Source: Solirubrobacteraceae bacterium
GTDB taxonomy: Bacteria; Actinomycetota; Thermoleophilia; Solirubrobacterales; Solirubrobacteraceae
Direction of reading: 5' to 3'
DNA: 15,975 nt
NCBI GenBank assembly: GCA_019683665.1
Contig: JADGIB010000050.1
Span: 1-15,975 of the forward strand
The number at the start of each line of letters is the position of its first letter. The first letter of the stretch is position 1. The position numbers and the translations under genes are program-made. The notes beneath the pieces are model-generated. The model made no database searches, was not told the DNA's origin, and worked only from the letters and a program-made list of their open reading frames with translations. This document shows positions 7,251-13,236 of the stretch, piece after piece.

Positions 7251-7307
7251 GTAGGCGTAGGCATAGGCGTAGTCGGCGAAGGAGCGGATGGCGGGCCGGC
7301 TACGCAT
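7233..7307 (-). CDS. Tyr/Trp/Phe-rich leader peptide of the aroF attenuator
   Basis: A 24-codon ORF between hisC and aroF, ATG at 7307 and TAG at 7235-7233. It begins MRSRPAIRSF, residues 12-21 read DYAYAYAYAW, and it ends RFR. Seven of 24 residues are aromatic (4 Tyr, 2 Phe, 1 Trp), against a few percent in ordinary proteins. The stop codon lies inside a hairpin that competes with a longer stem just before aroF. This is the architecture of ribosome-mediated attenuators such as trpL and pheL; a leader peptide before a DAHP synthase gene has been reported in Corynebacterium glutamicum. Several codons are unusual for this genome (TAT, TTT, CGA), which could add to ribosome slowing. No Shine-Dalgarno is visible; a -10-like TAAGCT 10 bases upstream suggests a nearly leaderless transcript. 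It is too short for standard gene calling. Confidence 0.85.
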   Translation of the reverse strand: MRSRPAIRSFADYAYAYAYAWRFR

Positions 7308-7317
7308 GGCTGGCGCG

Positions 7318-7323
7318 AGCTTA
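7318..7323 (-). promoter_or_regulatory. Candidate -10 element for the leader-aroF transcript
   Basis: TAAGCT (TANNNT pattern) immediately after the hisC TAG stop and 10 bases before the leader ATG. The predicted start of transcription would fall within a few bases of the leader ATG, which would explain the lack of a Shine-Dalgarno for the leader. No recognisable -35 is seen at 17 bases upstream. aroF could therefore be transcribed from here as well as by read-through from aroH-hisC. Confidence 0.45.
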
Positions 7324-8403
7324 CTACAGGAGCGTGGCCAGCTCCGACAGGAAGCGCTCGTTCTCGTGCGGCTGCCCGTAGGTGACGCGCAGGTAGCCGG
7401 GCTCCCCCAGCGCCGTGCCGGAGCGGACGAGCACCCCGCGGCGGGCGAGCTCGTCGACGATCGCCCGCTCCTGCTCGCCGTCGCCGACGCGGAACCAGGA
7501 GAAGTTCGCGTGCGACTCCAGCGGCTCGATCCCGAGGCGGCGCAGCCCCTCGTCGAGCTGCAGCCGGGCGGCGATCGCGCGCTCGACGCGCTGGGCGACC
7601 GCGTCCTGGTGCCTGAGCGCCTCGACCGCGGCGGCCTGGGCGACGGCGTTGACCGCGAACGGCTGGCGCACCGCGTAGAGCGCCTGGCACAGCTCGCCGG
7701 AGCCGCAGAGCATGAACCCGACCCGCAGCCCGCACAGGCCGTAGACCTTCGAGAACGTCCGCAGCAGGGCGAGGTTCGGGTGGCGCGGCAGCAGCTCCAG
7801 CGACGCGTCCGGGTCGTCGAGCAGCGAGTACTCGCAGTAGGCCTCGTCGATGATGACCCACACGTGGCCGGGCACCTGCTCCAGGAACGCCGCGATGTCG
7901 CGCAGCGGCAGCGCCGTCGACGTCGGGTTGTTCGGGTTGCAGACGACGATGAGCTGGGTCGCGGCCGTGATCTCGGCCAGCATCGCGTCGAGGTCGATGA
8001 CGTCGTCCTTCAGCGGCACCCGCACCTCGGTCGCGCCGGCGGCCTGCCCGATGTGCGGGTACATCGAGAACGACGGCCACGCGTACATGACCTCCGCCCC
8101 GGGGTCGAGGAGCGCGTCGCCCGCGGCGATGAGGAGGTCGCTGCCGCCGTTGCCGATCGCGATCCGCTCGACCGGGACGCCGTAGCGGTCGGCCAGCGCC
8201 TCGCGCAGGCGGCCGTGGGTCGGGTCCGGGTAGCGGTTGAGGTCGGCCAGCGCGGCCTGCGCGGCCTCGAGCACCTCGGGCAGCGGCGGGTCGGGCGACT
8301 CGTTGGAGGCCAGGCGCGCGATGTCGCCCTTCCAGGCGTAGCCGGGGGCGGCCGGGTAGCGCGGCAGGCGCTCGACGCGCTGGGAGAACTGCGGACGGCT
8401 CAT
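7324..8403 (-). CDS. hisC: HisC-type aminotransferase (histidinol-phosphate or aromatic aminotransferase)
   Basis: 359-residue class I/II PLP-dependent aminotransferase of the HisC family. Seen: LASNESPDPP at 31-40, RYPD at 57-60, CNPNNPT at 155-161, DEAY at 186-189, the PLP-lysine region TFSKVYGLCGLRVGF with Lys219, and RVTYG near the C-terminus. HisC-family enzymes transaminate histidinol phosphate, and several also act on tyrosine and phenylalanine. The gene is flanked by aroH and aroF, and no other his gene is in the window, so a role as the aromatic aminotransferase closing the tyrosine/phenylalanine route is likely (inference). The symbol reflects the family only. The ATG at 8403 overlaps the aroH stop in an ATGA junction. 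The stop is followed directly by TAA and a possible promoter for the leader-aroF unit. Confidence 0.9.
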   Translation of the reverse strand: MSRPQFSQRVERLPRYPAAPGYAWKGDIARLASNESPDPPLPEVLEAAQAALADLNRYPDPTHGRLREALADRYGVPVERIAIGNGGSDLLIAAGDALLDPGAEVMYAWPSFSMYPHIGQAAGATEVRVPLKDDVIDLDAMLAEITAATQLIVVCNPNNPTSTALPLRDIAAFLEQVPGHVWVIIDEAYCEYSLLDDPDASLELLPRHPNLALLRTFSKVYGLCGLRVGFMLCGSGELCQALYAVRQPFAVNAVAQAAAVEALRHQDAVAQRVERAIAARLQLDEGLRRLGIEPLESHANFSWFRVGDGEQERAIVDELARRGVLVRSGTALGEPGYLRVTYGQPHENERFLSELATLL

Positions 8404-8765
8404 TGGGCGGACTCCAGGTCGGTGCGCAGGACCCGCGCCTCGTGGAGGTAGACGTGGCGGGTCTCGTGGTCGGGCTCGGCGTAGAAGTGCAGCAGCACCC
8501 GGATGACCCGCGGCAGCGAGCCGGGCACCGGGATCTCCCGGGCGCAGAGCAGCGGCACCTTCTCGAACCCCATCAGCCGCGCGGCGGTCGCCGGGAACGC
8601 GGCGTCGAGGTCGTCGGTGACCGTGAAGATGCACGAGACGACGTCGTCGGGCGTGAGCCCGTTCTGAGCGACGATCGCCTCCATCAGCTCCGTGGTGGCG
8701 GCGAGGATCTGGTCCGCCTCGTTGGCGGCGACGGTGGTGGCTCCACGGAGGGCGAACAGGCGCAT
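8400..8765 (-). CDS. aroH: Chorismate mutase, AroH type
   Basis: 121 residues, a monofunctional AroH-class chorismate mutase that converts chorismate to prephenate, the branch point to tyrosine and phenylalanine. Residues matching the Bacillus subtilis enzyme's active site are visible: Arg7 in RGATT, Arg63, Glu77 in CAREIPVPGSLPR, Arg89 and Tyr106 in VYLHEA. Length agrees with the family (about 120-127). It is the first gene of the minus-strand aromatic operon and lies 35 bp from a divergent decarboxylase gene. TAGCAT 9 bases before the ATG at 8765 looks like a -10 element giving a leaderless or nearly leaderless transcript. The stop overlaps the hisC start (ATGA), so it feeds directly into hisC translation. 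Confidence 0.96.
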   Translation of the reverse strand: MRLFALRGATTVAANEADQILAATTELMEAIVAQNGLTPDDVVSCIFTVTDDLDAAFPATAARLMGFEKVPLLCAREIPVPGSLPRVIRVLLHFYAEPDHETRHVYLHEARVLRTDLESAQ

Positions 8766-8774
8766 GGCGCGCGG

Positions 8775-8780
8775 ATGCTA
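8775..8780 (-). promoter_or_regulatory. Candidate -10 of the aroH-hisC promoter
   Basis: TAGCAT on the minus strand, 9 bases before the aroH ATG, matching the TANNNT form of actinobacterial -10 elements. No -35 match is evident; any -35 would fall inside the start of the divergent decarboxylase gene. Confidence 0.5.
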
Positions 8781-8788
8781 TCCGGGCG

Positions 8789-8794
8789 TAGGCT
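8789..8794 (+). promoter_or_regulatory. Candidate -10 of the decarboxylase promoter
   Basis: TAGGCT, 6 bases before the GTG at 8801. Transcription would begin at or next to the GTG, giving a leaderless mRNA. It lies only 8 bases from the oppositely oriented aroH -10, so the two promoters must overlap and could compete. Confidence 0.5.
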
Positions 8795-8800
8795 GCGGGC

Positions 8801-10198
8801 GTGAGCTTGCTCGCGCTGGAGGACCGCGAGGCCGCGCTCGCCGCGCTGGAGCGGCTGCTGCTGGCCAGCTGGCGCGGGTTCGACCGCGCCCGCGACGGCC
8901 AGCCGCCGATCTCCGGCGAGCTGCGCGAGCGGCTCGAGCGCCCGCTGCCCGAGCGCGGCATCGACGCCGTCGCCGCGCTCGAGCTCGCCGACCGCGTGCT
9001 CGACGCCTCGATCGAGCAGCCGCGCCCCCGCTACCTCGCCTACGTCGGCTCCAGCGGCCTGGAGATCGGCGTCCTCGGCGACGCGCTCATGGCCGCCCAC
9101 GACGTGAACGTCGCGGTCAGCGCCGGCGGCGCCGACCTCGTCGAGCGCCAGGTCGTGCGCTGGGTGGCCGAGCTCGTCGGCTTCGGCCCGTGCGGCGGGG
9201 TGACGACGAGCGGCGGGACGCTCGCGAACCTGACCGCGCTGACCGCGGCGCGCGAGCGCGCGGTCCCCGGCGCGCGGCGCCGCGGGCTGGCCGGCCGGCG
9301 GCTCGCGCTCTACTGCTCGGCCGAGGCGCACTACTCGGTCGTGCGGGCCGCCGAGGTGCTCGGCATCGGGTCCGAGCACGTCCGCGCGATCCCGGTCGCC
9401 GGCGCGCGCCGGGCGATGGACCCGCAGGCGTGCGCGGCGGCGATCGACGCCGACCGCGCCGCCGGGATCGTGCCGGTCGCCGTCGTCGCCACCGCGGGGA
9501 CGACGCTCACCGGCGCCGTCGACCGCCTCGACGCGCTCGCCGGCGTCTGCGCGGCCCGCGGCGTGTGGCTGCACGTCGACGGCGCCTACGGGCTGCCGGC
9601 GGCGGCGACCGAGACGGCGGGCGCGCTCTTCGCCGGCCTCGACCGCGCCGACTCGGCCACCGTCGACGCGCACAAGTGGCTGTTCGTCCCGAAGGCGTGC
9701 TCGATCCTGCTCATGCGCGACCCGGCCGCGCTGCACGCGACGTTCTCCCACCAGGAGGCCTACATCCCGCACATGGAGGCCGAGGAGCCGCACGCGGTCG
9801 ACCAGACGCTCGAGTACTCGCGGCCGCTGCGGGCGCTGAAGCTGTGGCTGGCCTTCACCGTCCACGGCGCGGCGGCCGTCCGCGCCGCGATCGAGGGCAA
9901 CCTCCGCCACGCGCGCCTGCTCGCCGGGCTCGTGCGCGACCACCCGGACCTCGAGCTCGCCTGCGAGCCGGTCCTGTCGGCGGTCTGCTTCCGCCACCGC
10001 ACCGCCGACAACGCGCGGCTCGTCGCCGCCGTCCAGGCCGATGCCCGCGTCTACCTCGCCGGCGCGCACGTCGACGGCGCCGACTGCCTGCGCGCGTGCT
10101 TCGTCAACTTCCGGACGACCGACGCCGACGTCGCCGCGACGGTGGACGTCGTGGCGGAGCTGGCTGCGCGCGCAGCGCCTCGACCTCCCGCGCCGTGA
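8801..10198 (+). CDS. PLP-dependent (aromatic-amino-acid type) decarboxylase
   Basis: 465 residues, group II PLP-dependent decarboxylase family (DOPA/tyrosine/tryptophan/glutamate decarboxylase relatives). Seen in order: PRPRYLAYVG near residue 75, GGVTTSGGTLANL at 132-144 (phosphate binding), AEAHYSV with His177 that stacks on PLP, HVDGAYG with Asp260, and the PLP-lysine motif DAHKWL with Lys292. The C-terminal domain ends with VNFRTTDADV, typical of the family. Its position divergent from the tyrosine-route operon suggests an aromatic substrate such as tyrosine, tryptophan or phenylalanine, but specificity cannot be read from the sequence. GTG start, apparently leaderless. The last 95 bp overlap the 3' end of rluB on the other strand. 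Confidence 0.93.
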   Translation: MSLLALEDREAALAALERLLLASWRGFDRARDGQPPISGELRERLERPLPERGIDAVAALELADRVLDASIEQPRPRYLAYVGSSGLEIGVLGDALMAAHDVNVAVSAGGADLVERQVVRWVAELVGFGPCGGVTTSGGTLANLTALTAARERAVPGARRRGLAGRRLALYCSAEAHYSVVRAAEVLGIGSEHVRAIPVAGARRAMDPQACAAAIDADRAAGIVPVAVVATAGTTLTGAVDRLDALAGVCAARGVWLHVDGAYGLPAAATETAGALFAGLDRADSATVDAHKWLFVPKACSILLMRDPAALHATFSHQEAYIPHMEAEEPHAVDQTLEYSRPLRALKLWLAFTVHGAAAVRAAIEGNLRHARLLAGLVRDHPDLELACEPVLSAVCFRHRTADNARLVAAVQADARVYLAGAHVDGADCLRACFVNFRTTDADVAATVDVVAELAARAAPRPPAP

Positions 10199-10850
10199 GC
10201 GTCCGGTGCGCGCCCTCGGGCAGGTCGAGGCGCAGCGGGCCGAAGCGGACCCGGGTCAGCCGGCGGACCGGGTGGCCGACGGCGTCGAGCATCCGCCGCA
10301 CCTGGCGCTTGCGCCCCTCGCGGATCGTCAGCTCGACCGTGTCGGGCGCCAGGCGGCGGACCTCGGCCGGCTGCGTCGGCCCGTCGTCGAGCACGAGGCC
10401 GCGGCGCAGCCGCTCGAGCGCCGCCTCCCCCACCGGCGCGTTGGCGACGACGGCCCGGTACGTCTTCGGCACCCCGTAGCGCGGGTGGGTGAGGCGGTGG
10501 GCGAGCTCGCCGTCGTCGGTGAGGAGGATGAGCCCGGTCGTGTCGGCGTCCAGGCGCCCGACCGGGTACAGGCGCCGGCGCGAGCGGACCATCCCGACGA
10601 CCGTCGGCCGCCCGTGCGTGTCGCGCGCGGTCGAGACGACCCCGCGCGGCTTGTGGACGGCGATGACGACCGGCTCGGCCACCGGGGCGACGGGCCGGCC
10701 GTCGAACGCGACCCCGCTGGAGGCGTCGACGTCGCGCGCGGGGTCGGTGACGACCTCGCCGCCGACCGTCACCCGCCCGGCGCGGATGAGCTCCTCGGCG
10801 GCCCGCCGCGAGGAGACGCCCGAGTGGGCCAGGTACCGTGAGAGGCGCAT
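10104..10850 (-). CDS. rluB: 23S rRNA pseudouridine synthase, RluB/RsuA family
   Basis: 248 residues. The N-terminal S4 RNA-binding domain (MRLSRYLAHSGVSSRRAAEE and on, about 1-48) is followed by the pseudouridine synthase domain with VHKPRGVVST at 65-74, the catalytic GRLDADTTGL with Asp101, and EGRKRQVRRM at 178-187. This family modifies a uridine in the 23S peptidyl-transferase region. The C-terminal tail (about 229-248) is Pro/Arg-rich and highly basic. It is encoded wholly within the 95 bp shared with the convergent decarboxylase gene. The ATG at 10850-10848 shares a CATG with the rlmN start on the other strand. A GAGGT 3 bases upstream is the only ribosome-binding hint, and no TANNNT is seen at leaderless distance. 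rluB normally follows scpB; here rlmN lies between them in antisense. Confidence 0.93.
   Translation of the reverse strand: MRLSRYLAHSGVSSRRAAEELIRAGRVTVGGEVVTDPARDVDASSGVAFDGRPVAPVAEPVVIAVHKPRGVVSTARDTHGRPTVVGMVRSRRRLYPVGRLDADTTGLILLTDDGELAHRLTHPRYGVPKTYRAVVANAPVGEAALERLRRGLVLDDGPTQPAEVRRLAPDTVELTIREGRKRQVRRMLDAVGHPVRRLTRVRFGPLRLDLPEGAHRTLTAREVEALRAQPAPPRRPPSRRRRRRSSGS
10834..10839 (+). promoter_or_regulatory. Candidate -10 of the rlmN promoter, inside rluB
   Basis: TACCGT, 9 bases before the rlmN ATG and inside the first codons of rluB on the opposite strand. The same TANNNT-to-start spacing occurs before aroH. An AGAGG also lies 3 bases before the ATG, so a very short 5' UTR with Shine-Dalgarno is an alternative. 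Confidence 0.4.
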
Positions 10851-11838
10851 GGACCTCGAGATCTTGCAGCAGGAGCTCGACGGCCAGCCGTCCTACCGCG
10901 CGCGCCAGGTGTGGGAGTGGGCCGCCCGCGGCGCCGCCTCCTACGACGAGATGACGAACCTGCCGCGGGCGCTGCGCGACCGCCTGGCCGAGCGGGTGCC
11001 GTTCTCGACGCTGACCGTCGTCGACGAGGCCCACGCGCGCGACGGCACGGTCAAGACGCTCTTCCACACCGCCGACGGGCGGCCGGTCGAGGCCGTGCTC
11101 ATGCGCTACCGCGACGGGCGCCGCTCGGTCTGCGTCTCCTCCCAGTCGGGCTGCCCGCTGACCTGCACGTTCTGCGCGACCGGGACGATGAGGTTCGGGC
11201 GCAACCTGACCGCCAGCGAGATCCTCGACCAGGTCCTGCACTTCCGCCGCATCGAGCCGGTCGACCACCTCGTGTTCATGGGGATGGGCGAGCCGCTCAT
11301 GAACGTCGACAACGTCCTCGCCGCCGCCGCGCGCCTGCCCGACATCGGCATCACCCACCGGCGCACGACGGTCTCGACCGTCGGCTGGCTGCCCGGGATC
11401 GAGCGGATCACGACGTGCGGGATGCCGCTGCGGCTCGCGTTCTCGCTGCACGCCCCCGACGACGCGCTGCGCTCGAGGATCATGCCGGTCAACGACCGCT
11501 ACCCGCTCGCCGACGTGCTCGCCGCCTGCCGCCGCCACCACGAGGCGACGAACCGGCCCGTCTTCATCGAGTACGTCATGCTCGCCGGCGTCAACGACCG
11601 CTACGAGCAGGCGCTGCAGCTCGCGCGGCTCCTCGGCCCGGGCTTCACGTTCAAGGTCAACCTCATCCCCTACAACCCGACCGGCACCGGGTACGAGGGC
11701 TCCTCGCGCGAGGCGATCGACGCGTTCCGGGCCGTCCTCGAGGAGCACGGGGTCCCGGTCACCGTCCGCCTCACCCGCGGCCGCGACATCGCCGCCGCCT
11801 GCGGCCAGCTCGCCGCCGCAGGCGCCCGGCGCGCCTAG
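10849..11838 (+). CDS. rlmN: Dual-specificity RNA methyltransferase RlmN
   Basis: 329-residue radical-SAM enzyme that methylates C2 of an adenosine in 23S rRNA and in some tRNAs. The radical-SAM cluster motif is CPLTCTFC with Cys102, Cys106 and Cys109. Also seen are GMGEP at 145-149, FSLHAPDD, LIPYNP and the C-terminal RGRDIAAACGQL with Cys318, which corresponds to the cysteine that carries the methyl intermediate. The N-terminal helical domain (SYRARQVWEW, DEMTNLPRALR) is intact but begins close to the chosen ATG, so the protein is on the short side. The ATG at 10849 and the rluB ATG share CATG, and the TAG at 11836-11838 shares CTAG with the scpB stop. The gene therefore fills the space between rluB and scpB exactly, on the opposite strand. 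Confidence 0.96.
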   Translation: MDLEILQQELDGQPSYRARQVWEWAARGAASYDEMTNLPRALRDRLAERVPFSTLTVVDEAHARDGTVKTLFHTADGRPVEAVLMRYRDGRRSVCVSSQSGCPLTCTFCATGTMRFGRNLTASEILDQVLHFRRIEPVDHLVFMGMGEPLMNVDNVLAAAARLPDIGITHRRTTVSTVGWLPGIERITTCGMPLRLAFSLHAPDDALRSRIMPVNDRYPLADVLAACRRHHEATNRPVFIEYVMLAGVNDRYEQALQLARLLGPGFTFKVNLIPYNPTGTGYEGSSREAIDAFRAVLEEHGVPVTVRLTRGRDIAAACGQLAAAGARRA

Positions 11839-12428
11839 GGCGCGGGCGGCGGGGGCGCCACCCCGGCCCGCTGCTCGCCCGCGCGCAGCAGCCGCTCGCG
11901 CAGGTCGGCCTCCTCCTGCGGGGTCGGGTCCCACTGGGACGGGTCGGGGAGGTCGTCGAGCGAGTTCAGCCCGAACAGCTTCAGGAACAGCGGCGTCGTG
12001 CGGTAGAGGACGGCGCCGAACTGGGAGCGGCCGGCCTCCTCGATGAGGCCGCGCTCGACGAGCGTCGTCGTCGCCGAGTCGGAGGAGACGCCGCGGATGC
12101 GGGCCATCTCCGGGCGCGACACCGGCTGCAGGTAGGCGACGATCGCCAGCGCCTCGGCCTGGGCGGGAGTCAGCGGCGGGGTGCGCGGGCGGGCCAGCAG
12201 CCGGCGCGCGGCCGCCTCGGCGACCGGGTCGGTCGCGAGCGTGACGCCGCCGGCGACCTCCTTGACGATGAGCCCGCGGGCGCCGGGCGCGTAGGCGGCG
12301 CGCAGCTCGTCGAGCGCCTCGGCGACCTCGTCGGGGTGGGCGTCGACGGCCTCGGCCAGGTCGTCGGCGGAGACCGGCTCGCTCGACAGGAACAGGAGCG
12401 CCTCGATGACCCGCGCCAGCTCCGACAT
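11835..12428 (-). CDS. scpB: Segregation and condensation protein B
   Basis: 197 residues. It is the winged-helix partner that, with ScpA, forms the non-SMC part of the chromosome condensin complex. Seen: MSELARVIEALLFLSSEPVS at the N-terminus, LTPAQAEALAIVAYLQPVSR in the middle, RGVSSDSATTTLVERGLIEE and LYRTTPLFLKLFGLNSLDDLP, all typical of ScpB, followed by a Pro-rich C-terminal tail. The ATG at 12428 overlaps the scpA stop by one base (TGATG), so the two are translationally coupled. The stop shares CTAG with the convergent rlmN stop. Confidence 0.95.
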   Translation of the reverse strand: MSELARVIEALLFLSSEPVSADDLAEAVDAHPDEVAEALDELRAAYAPGARGLIVKEVAGGVTLATDPVAEAAARRLLARPRTPPLTPAQAEALAIVAYLQPVSRPEMARIRGVSSDSATTTLVERGLIEEAGRSQFGAVLYRTTPLFLKLFGLNSLDDLPDPSQWDPTPQEEADLRERLLRAGEQRAGVAPPPPAP

Positions 12429-13189
12429 CAGGCCGCCTGCTCCTCGCGCCCCCAGGCGGGCTCGTCCTGGGCGACGATCGTGATCTCGCCGAACGGCTCG
12501 TCCTGGTGCCAGGTCGCCTCGCCGCGCTTGTAGAGCTCCAGCAGCGCCCACACGGTGACGGCGACGGTGACGCGGTCGGCGCCGCGGACCGCCTCGTCGA
12601 ACGAGAGCGTCCGCGCGCGGCCCAGCAGCCGCCGCAGGACCTTCAGGCGCTGCTCGACGGTGACCGCGTGGACGGTGACGTGGTGCAGCGACACCTCCGG
12701 CGGCGGCTTCAGCAGGGCGCCGATCGCCTGGCCGAGCCGGGCCGGGTCGTAGACCGCGTCGAGCTCGTCCAGGCTCGGGCGCTTCAGCCACGCGGGCGCC
12801 GGCGCGCTGCGGTAGCGGATGCCCTCCTCGGCCTCCAGCCGCGCGCGCAGGTCGTCGGCGGCGCTGCGGTAGCGCTTGGCCTCGAGCATCCGGGCCAGCA
12901 GCTCCTCGGCCGCCTCGCCCGGGTCGAGCTCAAGCAGCTCCTCCTCCTCGCGGGGGAGCATGAGCCGCGACTTCAGCTCCAGCAGCGCGGCGACGAGCAC
13001 GAGGAACTCGGTCGCCTGCTCGAGGTCGAGCTCGCCGCGCGCGTCGAGGTGGTCGAGGTAGGCGAGGACGATGTCGGCCAGCGGCACCTCCAGCAGGTCG
13101 ACCTCCTCGCGCAGGACGAGCGCGAGCAGGAGGTCGAACGGGCCGCTGAAGACGTCCAGGTCGAGCTCGAGATCCGTCGCGACGGACAT
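12428..13189 (-). CDS. scpA: Segregation and condensation protein A
   Basis: 253-residue kleisin subunit of the SMC-ScpAB complex. The N-terminal region has the family hallmark FSGPFDLLLALV followed by REEVDLLEVPLADI and ATEFLVLVAALLELKSRLML. The middle is acidic and helical, and the C-terminal winged-helix part reads TVAVTVWALLELYKRGEA. Length is usual. The start chosen is ATG at 13189, which lies 7 bases after a TACGGT -10-like element and so may be leaderless. A GTG at 13198 is in frame three codons earlier but would overlap that element. Expression seems separate from trpS, whose stop is 47 bp upstream. The gene is followed by scpB with a one-base overlap. Confidence 0.95.
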   Translation of the reverse strand: MSVATDLELDLDVFSGPFDLLLALVLREEVDLLEVPLADIVLAYLDHLDARGELDLEQATEFLVLVAALLELKSRLMLPREEEELLELDPGEAAEELLARMLEAKRYRSAADDLRARLEAEEGIRYRSAPAPAWLKRPSLDELDAVYDPARLGQAIGALLKPPPEVSLHHVTVHAVTVEQRLKVLRRLLGRARTLSFDEAVRGADRVTVAVTVWALLELYKRGEATWHQDEPFGEITIVAQDEPAWGREEQAA

Positions 13190-13196
13190 CGACGAC

Positions 13197-13202
13197 ACCG
13201 TA
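13197..13202 (-). promoter_or_regulatory. Candidate -10 of the scpA promoter
   Basis: TACGGT with 7 bases to the scpA ATG, the spacing expected for a leaderless transcript. It lies in the 47-bp trpS-scpA gap, in which no terminator is visible. Confidence 0.45.
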
Positions 13203-13236
13203 CCGGCGGGACCGGTCGCCCCCGGACGCGCGCGCC

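Noticed and set aside
7251..7274. A short tandem repeat of a GGCGTA-like hexamer as a microsatellite or binding-site array
   Set aside because: The repeat is fully explained on the minus strand as Tyr-Ala codons of the leader ORF, including one TAT variant that keeps the amino acid; the coding reading is the better account.
4973..7381. An 802-codon open frame on the plus strand opposite aroA, tyrA and aroF
   Set aside because: It lies antisense to three clearly conserved enzymes, its composition is low-complexity Arg/Ala/Ser/Gly as expected from the complementary strand of GC-rich genes, and no motif is recognisable.
10051..11934. A 627-codon minus-strand frame opposite rlmN and in another frame of rluB
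   Set aside because: Shadow frame caused by high third-position GC; rlmN on the other strand has complete radical-SAM motifs.
13190..13198. GTG at 13198 as the scpA start
   Set aside because: It would overlap the likely -10 element TACGGT, and homology to ScpA begins after the ATG at 13189; it remains a minor alternative.
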